DNA of 64,000 nucleotides from PSRI01 sp041484195 (GTDB taxonomy: Bacteria; Bacteroidota; Bacteroidia; Chitinophagales; Chitinophagaceae), in contig JBGPHC010000019.1 of NCBI GenBank assembly GCA_041484195.1, positions 19,020 through 83,019 on the forward strand, read 5' to 3'. Under the pieces are notes generated by a model that was given only the letters and a program-made list of their open reading frames with translations, was not told the DNA's origin and searched no databases. Shown here piece by piece: positions 53,958-63,808 of the stretch. A program made the position numbers and the translations under genes. Every line of letters begins with the position of its first letter. The first letter of the stretch is position 1.

Positions 53958-56027
53958 ATGATAAGCCCGGATATTTTATTGAAAGCCTGGCGCCTTATGT
54001 GTACGTCAAAGGCGATTTCGGAAATCTACGAAGCAAACAGGCCGGTATGTAAATATGTTCACTCCACTTCCCGGGGACATGAAGCCATTCAACTCGCAAC
54101 GGCCTTTCAATTATTGCCGACCGATGCAGTGAGCCCATATTATCGCGATGAAGCAATGTTATTGGGTCTCGGTTTCACCCCATTTGAATTAATGCTGCAA
54201 TTACTGGCGAAACGGGATGACCCGTTCAGCGGTGGCAGGGAATACTATTCCCATCCTAATTCCCGGCAGTCTGACAAGCCCCTGATCATGCACCAAAGCA
54301 GCGCCACCGGAATGCAGGTAATACCTGCCACGGGCTTGGCCCAGGGGATTCGCTATATTGAAACCATGCTGCCGTCATGGAGTCATAAGGGTCCTAACGG
54401 AGAAGCGCCCGTGGTGATTTGTTCAATGGGCGATGCTTCCATTACAGAAGGCGAAGTGAGCGAGGCCCTGCAATTTGCCGTGCTTAAGAAACTTCCCATT
54501 ATTTACCTGGTGCAGGATAATGGCTGGGGCATCAGCGTATCGGCCGATGAATCGAGAGCCATGGATGCCTTTGAATATGCCGGTGGCTTTCCCGGATTCA
54601 TGAGGACGCGAATGGATGGCAGCGATTTTGAAGCTAGTTTTGAAACGATGAAGGAAGTCATTGAGCAGGTGCGCCTCAATCGGATTCCATGCATTGTGCA
54701 GGCCATGGTTCCCTTACTGGGACATCATACCAGTGGCGTTCGAAAGGAAACCTATCGGAGCCCGGAAGATTTGATTCGTCATGCCGCAAACGATCCGTTA
54801 GTAAAATTGAAGCGCCTAATGCTGGAAAGGGCCATTGCCTCCGAAGAATTTTTATCGGATTTGGAAAAAAAATCGGAGAAGGAAGTTGCCGATAGTTTTG
54901 CACAGGCAATTTCGGCACCTGAACCCGATCCCCAAACGGTTTCGGATCATGTATTTGCGCCCAGTATGGTCAGAGCAGAAATGGGCGAAAGATCACCTTC
55001 CGGAAAAGGGAAGATATTGATGGTGGATGCAGCCATTATTGCCATAAGGGAAATCATGGAAGATCATCCCGAAGTGGTATTGTATGGCCAGGACGTGGGG
55101 AGAAGACTGGGAGGAGTATTTCGGGAAACGGCGACATTGGCCGAACAGTTTGGCGATCTTCGGGTATTCAACACCGCTATACAGGAGGCCTATATTATAG
55201 GGTCAACCGTGGGTATGAGCGCCATGGGTATAAAGCCGATCGTGGAAATTCAATTCGCAGATTATATATATCCGGGGCTTAACCAACTCGTTTCAGAAAT
55301 TTCCAAATCATGCTATCTCAGTTGTGGCAGGTTTCCGGTGCAGACCCTGATACGTGTTCCCGTGGGCGCTTATGGCGGCGGAGGGCCATACCACAGCGGA
55401 AGTATTGAAACAACTTTATTATCAATAAAGGGAATCAAGCTTGTGTATCCATCCAATGCTGCCGATATGAAAGGATTGATGAAATCCGCATTCCTGGATC
55501 CCAATCCTGTAATAATGCTGGAGCATAAAGGATTATACTGGAGCAAAATGCCAGGCACCGAAGCCGCCAGGGCCACCGAGCCATCCCGTGATTATATCAT
55601 ACCGCTGGGCAAAGCAATTACTGTGCTACCTGCATTGAAGGAAAAAATCAGGAGCGGTGATTCCTGTTGCATTATCACCTATGGTATGGGGATATATTGG
55701 GCGCTCACCGCCGCAAAAAAATTTCCTGGGCAAATTGAAATTGTGGACCTGAGGACATTGTTTCCCCTCGACGAGGAATACATTATGAATGCGGTGCAAA
55801 AGCATGGCAAGTGCATGGTGCTTACCGAAGAACAACAGAATAATTCCTTCGCCGAAGCGCTGGCGGGAAGGATTTCAAGAAATTGTTTCACCTGGCTGGA
55901 TGCTCCGGTAGAAATACTCGGAGCATTGTCGCTGCCTGCTGTCCCGATGAATACCATATTGGAAAAAGCGATGTTGCCCGGGCCCGAAAAAATAGCCAAC
56001 CAGTTGGGGCAATTATTAGGTTATTGA
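53958..56027 (+). CDS. Fused alpha/beta 2-oxoacid dehydrogenase E1 (branched-chain type)
   Basis: A 689-residue TPP enzyme joining E1-alpha and E1-beta. The alpha half (about 1-300) has RGHEAIQLATAF, PYYRDEAMLLGLG, and the TPP/Mg motif SMGDASITEGEVSEALQFAVLKKLPIIYLVQDNGWG. The beta half (about 345-689) starts with KILMVDAAIIAIREIMEDHPEVVLYGQDVGRRLGGVFRET and contains FADYIYPGLNQLVSEISK and RVPVGAYGGGGPYHSGSIE. It likely acts in a branched-chain 2-oxoacid dehydrogenase complex. No E2 or E3 gene is in the window. Confidence 0.92.
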   Translation: MISPDILLKAWRLMCTSKAISEIYEANRPVCKYVHSTSRGHEAIQLATAFQLLPTDAVSPYYRDEAMLLGLGFTPFELMLQLLAKRDDPFSGGREYYSHPNSRQSDKPLIMHQSSATGMQVIPATGLAQGIRYIETMLPSWSHKGPNGEAPVVICSMGDASITEGEVSEALQFAVLKKLPIIYLVQDNGWGISVSADESRAMDAFEYAGGFPGFMRTRMDGSDFEASFETMKEVIEQVRLNRIPCIVQAMVPLLGHHTSGVRKETYRSPEDLIRHAANDPLVKLKRLMLERAIASEEFLSDLEKKSEKEVADSFAQAISAPEPDPQTVSDHVFAPSMVRAEMGERSPSGKGKILMVDAAIIAIREIMEDHPEVVLYGQDVGRRLGGVFRETATLAEQFGDLRVFNTAIQEAYIIGSTVGMSAMGIKPIVEIQFADYIYPGLNQLVSEISKSCYLSCGRFPVQTLIRVPVGAYGGGGPYHSGSIETTLLSIKGIKLVYPSNAADMKGLMKSAFLDPNPVIMLEHKGLYWSKMPGTEAARATEPSRDYIIPLGKAITVLPALKEKIRSGDSCCIITYGMGIYWALTAAKKFPGQIEIVDLRTLFPLDEEYIMNAVQKHGKCMVLTEEQQNNSFAEALAGRISRNCFTWLDAPVEILGALSLPAVPMNTILEKAMLPGPEKIANQLGQLLGY

Positions 56028-56430
56028 TATCCGGCAATTCATTAGATTCATCATGGATTCTTTCAAGTCCCATTCGTTTCATATTTCTATGGATTCATAG
56101 CTCGTCAACACTGATCCGGGGTGCGGCCGCATTAAAATTGCCAGACTAAGTGTTTATACTGAGGGTTATTGGGAATTTGCCATTCATTCATTTGTCTATT
56201 TTACCACTGTTGGAGGAATTTGAGCGTTACTACTTAATGTATGCGGTTATCCCGCTGCTTTTTGTCTTCTAAAATATAGAAAGACAGGCGATTTCGGGCC
56301 GCAGGAATTAATCTAGTAATTATCGCTTACCATGAACCTGACCCGTTGGTGTATTTTATATTTTCTCTGCAGAAAATTGTAAGGAATTTGAACTGCGAAA
56401 TTTTTCGTATAACTGCCTGGCTATGAGAAT
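56028..56430. other. Intergenic region, 403 bp
   Basis: No gene was seen. A weak hairpin with GCGG/CCGC arms near 56244-56256 is followed by TGCTTTTT and might terminate the E1 transcript. I looked for transposon inverted repeats bracketing the gene at 56431 and found none. Confidence 0.4.
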
Positions 56431-57123
56431 ATGAAAAATAGACTAATCAAAGGAGCACACCTGTCCGAAAAAAAATGCCGCGAAATTCTGCAACTATTTT
56501 GCGAGGACCTGACTGCAACCCAAATTGCAAATATTTGCGGCGTGAGCAGGGTAACAGTAAATAATTATCTTAAACTGATTCGCACGCATATCGCCAAATT
56601 CTGCGAGGAGAATAATCCTAAGCGAATTCAGAATGGATACCTCATTTATATTCCACTCGAAAGCAAGAATGGAAGGAATGGGGATCAGGTGCATGAAAAT
56701 CATAGTTTGAGAATTTATTATGGCTTTCTCCGGCATGAGGGGAAAATTTTTGCCGACTGGTTGGAAGACCTCAACAAGAATTCTCTGCAACAACTGCAGC
56801 GGGCACGAATGGGGACCGATGGAACTGACGCCATTCCTGCTTATCTGTCAAGTTATTATGCGATCGCCGATTTCAGCGATTGGCGCCTATACCGTCTCGA
56901 TACGCGAGAGACCATTTCTTCTACCAGGCCTGTTTTCGATGACATCTCGGGATTCTGGGGACATACCAAGAGCCGTCTGCTGAAATTCCGGGGTTTGAAT
57001 AAGAATACACTTTACCTGCACGTAAAGGAATGTGAATTCAGATATAATTTCAGAAATGAAGATTTGCTGGGAATATTGATGAATATCATTGATAATAAAC
57101 CCCCACTCGCGTTACGGCAATGA
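56431..57123 (+). CDS. IS1595-family transposase-like protein lacking catalytic residues
   Basis: A 230-residue protein with the architecture of IS1595-type transposases: an N-terminal helix-turn-helix (CREILQLFCEDLTATQIANICGVSRVTVNNYLKLIR), a middle domain and the C-terminal FWGHTKSRLLKFRGLNKNTLYLHVKECEFRYNFRNEDLL. The expected DDE/N positions are changed: VDESYFG-like becomes IPLESKNG, SDGW-like becomes PAYLS, and the NGIESFW-like motif becomes DDISGFWG. Transposition activity is therefore unlikely while the frame and DNA-binding part are intact, suggesting a retained DNA-binding role or recent decay. It sits immediately upstream of SusCD locus 2 and has its own terminator. Confidence 0.75.
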   Translation: MKNRLIKGAHLSEKKCREILQLFCEDLTATQIANICGVSRVTVNNYLKLIRTHIAKFCEENNPKRIQNGYLIYIPLESKNGRNGDQVHENHSLRIYYGFLRHEGKIFADWLEDLNKNSLQQLQRARMGTDGTDAIPAYLSSYYAIADFSDWRLYRLDTRETISSTRPVFDDISGFWGHTKSRLLKFRGLNKNTLYLHVKECEFRYNFRNEDLLGILMNIIDNKPPLALRQ

Positions 57124-57605
57124 CTACACTCTATTTAAGTTTGCCGGGTAACTTGAGACTTTCGGAAAAATAAATCTTTCGGATCCGTGAATTGCGTTTC
57201 ACGGATTTTTTTTGCTGTAAAAATATTTTTTGGACAGTATAAAAGCTTGCCTTTCATATTTGAGATATGCCACTCATCATTTGTCCTGATTTTCGCACAT
57301 GATAAGGTTTTGCCAAATAATTCGTTTAAAGCCAATGGCAGCAAGGATTTGCATAGAATCGCGCCTTATGAAATAAAACTAATCAAGTGAATGCGGCCAC
57401 TAGATACTTTTCGGAAGATATGAACGGTGAAAATTCTATGTGAACGATTCATTGATAAGGTTGATCGTGCAAGTTATCATGAACAGTCGTTGATACGATT
57501 CAAAATTTAGTGACAGGAACTTTTCATGTGCCATAATCTCCTCAATAAATCTGCTTCTCCACGGCGCCAGTCAATGCTACCTTCAAATTGATAAAATTTA
57601 CACTT
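57124..57605. other. Intergenic region upstream of SusCD locus 2, 482 bp
   Basis: It holds the terminator of the transposase-like gene (57183-57213) and, at 57441-57495, two imperfect direct repeats TGAAC(N4-5)TTGATA 39 bp apart. No gene is present. Confidence 0.5.
57183..57213 (+). terminator. Strong terminator after transposase-like gene
   Basis: ATCCGTGAA (57183-57191) pairs perfectly with TTCACGGAT (57198-57206), loop of six, followed by seven T. It would insulate SusC of locus 2 from the upstream gene. Confidence 0.85.
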
Positions 57606-60600
57606 ATGAGAAAAGTTCTATGCTTCATGATCGTTATGCTCATAACGTCCGCTGCTGTATTGGCACAAGACAGGACTATTAGCGGAAGGGTCACAGATAT
57701 CAAAAACGGAGCGGCACTATCCGGAGTTACCGTTTCAGTAAAAGCCAGTACAAATTCCACTCAGACTAATGCTGATGGGCGCTTCACCCTCAGTAATGTG
57801 GCTCCGGGTTCCACAATAGTTTTCAGTTTCATCACTTACAGATCTCAGGAAGTCAAATTGGGCGCATCTTCTACCATTGATATTGCGATGGAAGAGGAAG
57901 CTCGTCAATTGAGTGAGGTGGTGGTGACGGCATTGGGCTTAACGCGTGAAAAAAAATCGCTAGGCTATGCCACCACAACTATCAAGAGTGAAGAATTGAA
58001 CAGGGTGGCACCTGTAAGTATGTTCGATGGCTTGCTGGGGAAAATTGCCGGGGCGGATATTTCCAATGTGAGTGGCAACCCCGGTGGTTCTACTAAAGTC
58101 ATCATCAGGGGTTATAGTTCCCTGGCAGGAAACAATCAACCGCTATATATAGTGGATGGAGTTCCACTAAGCGATGTCAGGCCGGGCTCCGAAGGGATTG
58201 ATCCCGACGCGGGCACCAACAAACCGGCAACGCCTGGTTTCGATTTTGGGAATACGGCAAATGATATCAATCCTTCCGATATCGAGAGTATGACTGTGTT
58301 GAAAGGAGCCGCGGCCACATCTCTTTATGGTTCCAGAGCCACTAATGGCGTGATCATAATCACCACCAAAAAAGGCCGGGCTGGCAAGATCAAGGTGGAT
58401 CTTAATTCATCGGCGATGTTTTCGCAGCCGGGCATCCTTCCTAAATTACAGGATCAGTTTGGACAAGGTTGGTCCGGTTCGTTCATCCTGTCTGAAAATG
58501 GAAGCTGGGGACCCAAACTGGATGGCCAGAATCGTCTTTGGGGTTCTATCGTTGACAATTCACAGCTTATCAAACCCTTTTCATTCATCAAGAATAATGT
58601 GAGAGATATATATGAAACCGGCAGGGAATATAACAATACAGTTTCGTTGAGTGGTGGAAATGAGAATACGACTTTCTACTTCTCTTACGGAAATGTATTA
58701 AGCGATGGTATTATACCCAGTGACAACGATTCTTATAAACGCAATTCTGTTTCACTGAGAAGCAGCACCAAGTACAAGAATTTTACAGCGGAAGGATCCT
58801 TCAATTATGTGAATAAGTCACAGCGCTTCGTGGAAGTGGGGCAGTCGGCCTCGGGTATTGGTTCATCATTCTTTGAACAGATTTTGCAGATTCCTGTGGA
58901 TGTTCCCATCAAGGATTTCAGAAACTACAAGAATAAGTTCTTCAATGTAGATAATTATTTTACGCCCTATGCCGAGAATCCCTATTACACTTTGTATGAA
59001 AACGGAAGCCGTTCCGGAACCGATAGATTCTTCGGAAATATAAACCTGCAATATAAATTATTTGATTGGCTGACGTTGCAGGCCCAGCAGGGAGCCGATA
59101 TTTCCAATTCCACCAATAAGCTCTGGCGCAACAAGAATGCTCCTTCACCTGGTAGTTGGAATGCAGGTAATAACCCCGAAAGCTCGAGCCGTGCAGCAGA
59201 TATTGGAAATGTTCAGCAGGGATCGGAAAGATATTATGAATATGATTCCAAGCTGGATCTGATATTTAAGAAGGATCTTTCCCGTTCACTCAGCCTCGAC
59301 GCAATTGGAGGATTGAACTACAATGAAAGGGGAAATGATCTCTTATTCACCTATGTGGAAGACCTGGCTTTACCAGGGTTCTTTGATATTTCCAATGCAA
59401 CTAACCCTCCGCAGAGCACACATTTCACCGGAAAGCAGGGCATACTGGGGCTGTTTGGTTCAGCCACTTTGGGATACAATAATTATTTGTGGTTAACATT
59501 AACCGGAAGGAATGATTGGAGCTCCACGCTTCCTCCTGATAAGAATAGCTATTTCTATCCCAGCGCCAATATTTCTTTCCTTCTGTCAAATTTCTTTTCT
59601 CTTGACAAACACACACCTATTAACTATGCCAAGATCAGGGTGAGCGCGGGAAAAACAGGCAAAGACGCACCTCTTTATCGCGTTTATGACGTAATCACCG
59701 CAACCACCGTGCTCCTGCCTTTTGGCCAAATCAATTTTCCATACAATGGTGTTCCTGGCTATACGCTAGCCAATCAATTGGGTAACCTCTCCCTCAAACC
59801 AGAATTAAGCAAGGAATGGGAAGCAGGTGGTGAATTCCGCTTATGGAACGACAGGGTAGGGCTGGATTTCGCATATTATAATAAGATCTCCGATGGTCAG
59901 ATCATCAATGTGCCCATCGCCCCCAGTACCGGGTATTCATCTGTGACTCTGAATTTTGGTAAGATTCGGAATAGGGGTATTGAGTTATCCGCTCATGTGG
60001 AACCGCTCCGCAGCAGGAATTTCAATTGGGATATCGGGTATACCTTCTCACGTAACCGAAATACTGTATTGGAATTGCCACAGGGTCTGGATAAGGTTAC
60101 ACTGAACACGGCTTATAATGCCAGCCTGGAAGCAAGGCTCAACCAACCCCTGGGTGTGTTCTATGCACCTGGTGTAGAAAAAGATCCATCAGGACATGTA
60201 ATAGTAGATCAGAATACCGGATTTCCCGTGCCGACAACTGAAGATGTGTATTACGGTTCGGCACAAAGGGATTTCACGATGGGCCTCACCAATTCATTTA
60301 CATATAAGAGTTTCAGACTGGGATTTTCATTCGACTACAGGAAGGGTGGCGTATTTTATTCCAGCACCGCGGAACTATTGTCTTTTACCGGCAATTTATA
60401 TACCACCGTGTACAACGACAGAAAGCCTTTCGTAATCCCGAATTCTGTAAACATGATTCCGGATGCGAATGGAAAACCCACTTATGTTGAAAATACCACA
60501 CCAATTACGGAATCAGTCATGGATCAATACTATTACCAGAGTTTGAACCGTGCCATGTTCTATAATTGGACCATTTTGGATAAATCATTTCTCAAACTGC

Positions 60601-60833
60601 GGGATGTGACACTTAGTTACACCTTCCCAGGCAAGTGGGCTAAGAAGATTGCCGCTGACAAAATTGTTTTCTCTGTCATCGGAAGAAATCTTTGGACTAA
60701 CCTGCCTAATGGTAATAAGGTGATTGATCCTGAGACTTCCAATTTCGGTAGGGATATAGCCAGTGAATTGGGAGAATTCAGAGTTGGACCCACTGCCCGC
60801 TCACTGGGTGCTTCCTTACACGTGACATTTTAA
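57606..60833 (+). CDS. SusC/RagA-family TonB-dependent outer-membrane transporter, locus 2
   Basis: A 1075-residue SusC-like importer. After a signal peptide (to about residue 20) comes the CarboxypepD_reg-like domain (RTISGRVTDIKNGAALSGVTVSVK), TonB-box region SEVVVTALGLTREKKSLGYA, and plug motifs NQPLYIVDGVPL and ESMTVLKGAAATSLYGSRATNGVIIITTKKG. The barrel ends ARSLGASLHVTF. The ATG at 57606 starts the signal peptide. It is only moderately similar to the locus 1 SusC, so the two loci are not a recent duplication. The partner SusD-like gene follows after 18 bp. Confidence 0.94.
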   Translation: MRKVLCFMIVMLITSAAVLAQDRTISGRVTDIKNGAALSGVTVSVKASTNSTQTNADGRFTLSNVAPGSTIVFSFITYRSQEVKLGASSTIDIAMEEEARQLSEVVVTALGLTREKKSLGYATTTIKSEELNRVAPVSMFDGLLGKIAGADISNVSGNPGGSTKVIIRGYSSLAGNNQPLYIVDGVPLSDVRPGSEGIDPDAGTNKPATPGFDFGNTANDINPSDIESMTVLKGAAATSLYGSRATNGVIIITTKKGRAGKIKVDLNSSAMFSQPGILPKLQDQFGQGWSGSFILSENGSWGPKLDGQNRLWGSIVDNSQLIKPFSFIKNNVRDIYETGREYNNTVSLSGGNENTTFYFSYGNVLSDGIIPSDNDSYKRNSVSLRSSTKYKNFTAEGSFNYVNKSQRFVEVGQSASGIGSSFFEQILQIPVDVPIKDFRNYKNKFFNVDNYFTPYAENPYYTLYENGSRSGTDRFFGNINLQYKLFDWLTLQAQQGADISNSTNKLWRNKNAPSPGSWNAGNNPESSSRAADIGNVQQGSERYYEYDSKLDLIFKKDLSRSLSLDAIGGLNYNERGNDLLFTYVEDLALPGFFDISNATNPPQSTHFTGKQGILGLFGSATLGYNNYLWLTLTGRNDWSSTLPPDKNSYFYPSANISFLLSNFFSLDKHTPINYAKIRVSAGKTGKDAPLYRVYDVITATTVLLPFGQINFPYNGVPGYTLANQLGNLSLKPELSKEWEAGGEFRLWNDRVGLDFAYYNKISDGQIINVPIAPSTGYSSVTLNFGKIRNRGIELSAHVEPLRSRNFNWDIGYTFSRNRNTVLELPQGLDKVTLNTAYNASLEARLNQPLGVFYAPGVEKDPSGHVIVDQNTGFPVPTTEDVYYGSAQRDFTMGLTNSFTYKSFRLGFSFDYRKGGVFYSSTAELLSFTGNLYTTVYNDRKPFVIPNSVNMIPDANGKPTYVENTTPITESVMDQYYYQSLNRAMFYNWTILDKSFLKLRDVTLSYTFPGKWAKKIAADKIVFSVIGRNLWTNLPNGNKVIDPETSNFGRDIASELGEFRVGPTARSLGASLHVTF

Positions 60834-60851
60834 ATCAAAAACATTCCAGAC

Positions 60852-62303
60852 ATGAAAAAGATTCTCATACTATATATTGTACTCTTGGCCTTGGGAACAG
60901 GATGTAAAAAGATCACGGATTATAATGTTGATCCGAATAACCCATCGTCATCCAGTGCTACGCCGCAATTGCTGTTTCCTTCCGCAGTCATGTCAACCGC
61001 TGGCCAGGTTGGAGGTGAATATGCCATCAATGGTGGATTATGGTCTGAATATTTTACCCAAAGTGCATTCGCCAGCCAGTACAGAACCATTGATGCGTAT
61101 AGCATGGTTTCATCAGACAACAACACCTGCTACCAGGAAATGTACCGCAGCGCTTTGAGTGATTACAAGAAGGCCCAGGACCTTTCTGAAACGGCCCAGG
61201 ACTGGAGGTTCTACCTGATGAGTACCTTAATGAAAGCCTATACTTTCCAGGTGCTGGTGGACTTATATGATATGATCCCATATTCTGAAGCCCTTTCCGG
61301 CTCGGCCAATCTTCAACCCAAGTTTGATGACGGGTACACTGTGTATGAAGGCCTGCTTGCTGAAATCAATACGGCTTTATCCAAGGATTATAAATCAAAT
61401 CCTTTGAATGCTACGGATGCGAAGTCAGATTTGGTTTTTGGGGGCGATATGGATGCCTGGGAAAGATTCGCAAATACTTTGAAACTCAAAATCTACCTGC
61501 GTATGGTGAATGCCAAGCCGCAGGAGGCGCAACAAGGAATTGAAGCCTTGTATTCAGCCAACTCCAATTTCCTTGAATCAGGAGCAGGCATCACCAGTTT
61601 CCAGGACAAACCCAATTACAGCAATCCATTTTTCGAACAGAATATTCGGCGCTTGAATACTCCGGATAACCTGCGCGCGAGTAAAACTTTTGTCAGTTGG
61701 CTGCAGGCGCACAATGATCCACGCATTGTCAATTATTTCGGTTCCACCAATCCTTCCACCATCAACCAGGGTGATTACAGCAATCCTGATCCTGCCCTGG
61801 GATCGGCGGCAGTATTTGTGCAGAATGCTACGGACCCTGTCTGGTTCATATCTGAAGCCGAATCCTATTTCATGCAGGCTGAAGCCAGGGAACGCTATTT
61901 CGCAGGGGCAGGTGCCAAGGAAATGTATGACAAAGCTGTCACCGCCGCTTTCGCTCAATTAGGCCTTGCACCCGGCGCATTACTAGCAGGCGATTATGCT
62001 TATCCGGTAGCAGGATCTTTCGACGCGAAATTGGAGGCTATCATCGTACAAAAATGGGCTTCTTTCCCCGGCACGCATGACCTGGAAGGATTTTTTGAAA
62101 GAAGCCGTACAGGCTATCCAAAAACCAGCCCCGTGTATTCTACTGATCCTTCCTATATACCCGGGCAAATTGTGTATTCGAAGAATGGTGTGACGGGTGG
62201 TTTGTTTCCAAAGCGTATGTTATTCCCGAATATCGAAAGGAGCCGCAATATCAATACGCCTGCAGAAGTTCCTATTACCCAAAAAGTATGGTGGGGTCTT
62301 TAG
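60852..62303 (+). CDS. SusD/RagB-family outer-membrane lipoprotein (SusD-like_2), locus 2
   Basis: A 483-residue lipoprotein with lipobox GTGCKK at about residues 16-20. The N-terminal DYNVDPNNPSSSSATPQLLFPSAVMS, the helical Y.FQVLVDLYDMIPYSEAL and the C-terminal QKVWWGL fit the SusD-like_2 subgroup. It is the lid/binding partner of the preceding SusC. As in locus 1, no enzyme follows, so the nutrient may be a peptide, metal chelate or other small molecule rather than a polysaccharide; this is inference. Confidence 0.92.
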   Translation: MKKILILYIVLLALGTGCKKITDYNVDPNNPSSSSATPQLLFPSAVMSTAGQVGGEYAINGGLWSEYFTQSAFASQYRTIDAYSMVSSDNNTCYQEMYRSALSDYKKAQDLSETAQDWRFYLMSTLMKAYTFQVLVDLYDMIPYSEALSGSANLQPKFDDGYTVYEGLLAEINTALSKDYKSNPLNATDAKSDLVFGGDMDAWERFANTLKLKIYLRMVNAKPQEAQQGIEALYSANSNFLESGAGITSFQDKPNYSNPFFEQNIRRLNTPDNLRASKTFVSWLQAHNDPRIVNYFGSTNPSTINQGDYSNPDPALGSAAVFVQNATDPVWFISEAESYFMQAEARERYFAGAGAKEMYDKAVTAAFAQLGLAPGALLAGDYAYPVAGSFDAKLEAIIVQKWASFPGTHDLEGFFERSRTGYPKTSPVYSTDPSYIPGQIVYSKNGVTGGLFPKRMLFPNIERSRNINTPAEVPITQKVWWGL

Positions 62304-62324
62304 TTCAATCAAAACTCAATTAAC

Positions 62325-63005
62325 ATGAAACTATCTATGCTGAAAATATTGATCATCGCTTCGGTTGTAGCGGTCCTCCCGGGATGCGCCAAAGAGCCCT
62401 CTTTTAATTACAAGGATGGCACAGTAGGGATTTCCAAAATAATATTTTTTCCTTCGGTTCAGATTAAAGGTGACCGTCTAATCATTATAGACCAGGGTGC
62501 CGCCTTTGCCGATCCGGGTGTGGATGCAAAACTAAACGGGCAAGACGTGGCAGTCACCACAAGTGGTAGTGTTGATGCTGCTACTCCCGGCGTATATGAT
62601 CTCCTTTATTCTGCTTCTTCACCAGACGGTTATAGTGCTTCCGATTGGAGAACCGTGGTGGTTATATCCACTGCGGCACAAATCGCGAGCAATGATTTTT
62701 CCGGCACTTACCTGAGAACCGGATTCACCACAAGCACATGGACTAAGACAGGACGTGGCGTTTATGCCGTGGACAACCCGGGGGGCGCGGGGGTAGGAGC
62801 AGGGTTTGTTGTGGTTGTTGTCAATTATGAAGGGAACAAGATTGCCATTCCACACCAGCAGGCCTTCGACCCCTCTATCAATGGACTCAATACAATTTCT
62901 TCTAATAGTGAGGTATATAATGCAGGTGCGATTCCCATAACTTATTCCTGGGCACTAACGGCAGGTGGATATGGAACACAGCTCAGGACATTTACTAAAC
63001 AATAA
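62325..63005 (+). CDS. DUF5011-type surface lipoprotein, locus 2
   Basis: A 226-residue lipoprotein (lipobox LPGCAK, Cys about residue 21). Residues about 45-110 form an Ig-like domain of the DUF5011 kind (GDRLIIIDQGAAFADPGVDAKLNG, PGVYDLLYSASSPDGYSAS). The remainder has a strand-rich domain ending TQLRTFTKQ. It is 21 bp after SusD and part of the locus 2 operon; it probably binds ligand at the surface. Confidence 0.8.
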   Translation: MKLSMLKILIIASVVAVLPGCAKEPSFNYKDGTVGISKIIFFPSVQIKGDRLIIIDQGAAFADPGVDAKLNGQDVAVTTSGSVDAATPGVYDLLYSASSPDGYSASDWRTVVVISTAAQIASNDFSGTYLRTGFTTSTWTKTGRGVYAVDNPGGAGVGAGFVVVVVNYEGNKIAIPHQQAFDPSINGLNTISSNSEVYNAGAIPITYSWALTAGGYGTQLRTFTKQ

Positions 63006-63017
63006 ATTCATCTTATT

Positions 63018-63506
63018 ATGATAAAGAATATATTAAAATCATTTGTATTCGTTACAGGGGTTGCCGTTTTCCTTGCAAGTTGCAAAAAGGACGAGCCGAT
63101 TGGCGGAACAGCTACGCAAAACCTCGCAAACGAATGGTGGGTACAGATAGCAATTGACGGTACGCCCTTAGTGCCGGATTTTTTCAAGATCGGAACTTAT
63201 AATGTTTCCGATAATGTCACCAGCAAATTATGGATCGATGATTTTGGCAATATCTGGCCTTTTAAAATCAAGGTGGATGCCGATACCAAGGGGCAGACTT
63301 TTTCAGTACAAAACGCGGCAAGTGAATATTCGAACATCACCGTAAGCGTGGCCAACGGAAAAATCCTGACTAACGCCTCGAAAGGTCCGGTTTCAAAGGC
63401 GGTTACAGACAGTATTTATTTTGAAGCAGTATTTTCAGATGACCCCGGCACAACTTACCAGTTTACGGGTTATGCAAGGACAAGGTTTTCAGAAGATGAT
63501 CATTAA
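63018..63506 (+). CDS. Small lipoprotein, possible Lipid_bd family, locus 2
   Basis: A 162-residue lipoprotein (lipobox LASCKK, Cys about residue 22). NLANEWWVQI near residue 40 and strand repeats with YQFTGYARTRFSED at the end resemble the lipid-binding putative hydrolase family found at the end of SusCD operons; this match is by pattern only. It lies 12 bp after the previous gene and is the last one before a terminator. Confidence 0.7.
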   Translation: MIKNILKSFVFVTGVAVFLASCKKDEPIGGTATQNLANEWWVQIAIDGTPLVPDFFKIGTYNVSDNVTSKLWIDDFGNIWPFKIKVDADTKGQTFSVQNAASEYSNITVSVANGKILTNASKGPVSKAVTDSIYFEAVFSDDPGTTYQFTGYARTRFSEDDH

Positions 63507-63667
63507 TTGATATAATAGTTCCATTTGTGATGTAAGGATTTTTTTTGCGCCGGTTTTAACTAAAAATATAAATGAACTCCGGGGATTTCTTCAATAAGCA
63601 TCCGCAACTCATCCCTGGATAGAGAAAATAAGTTGCGGAGATAGAAGTTTTCTCATGTTTTGGTAAC

Positions 63668-63700
63668 GCAGGTGGTTTTCTAATCACCTGCCCTTTTTTT
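63668..63700 (+). terminator. Terminator of SusCD locus 2
   Basis: GCAGGTG (63668-63674) pairs perfectly with CACCTGC (63685-63691), loop of ten, followed by CC and a run of seven T. It lies 160 bp beyond the last lipoprotein gene. Confidence 0.8.
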
Positions 63701-63758
63701 GCCCATACCAGCCCTTAAGAAATCCAGGATCGGGGCAGGGAAATAATCATAAATCACC

Positions 63759-63766
63759 TATTTTTG
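63759..63766 (+). promoter_or_regulatory. Promoter -7 element (TATTTTTG) of the tRNA gene
   Basis: An exact TAnnTTTG match 42 bp upstream of the tRNA 5' end, the only such element in the spacer. Confidence 0.5.
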
Positions 63767-63808
63767 CAGCCCTGAGAGAAAATGGTTCCTAGAAGCAGAT
63801 TTCTATAA

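Larger units (their letters stand above)
63507..63808. other. Intergenic region, 302 bp, before tRNA gene
   Basis: It contains the terminator of SusCD locus 2 and the tRNA promoter element, both listed separately. No gene was seen. Confidence 0.5.

Noticed and set aside
56028..57605. A complete insertion sequence around the transposase-like gene
   Set aside because: I found no terminal inverted repeats or target duplication, so only the gene is annotated.
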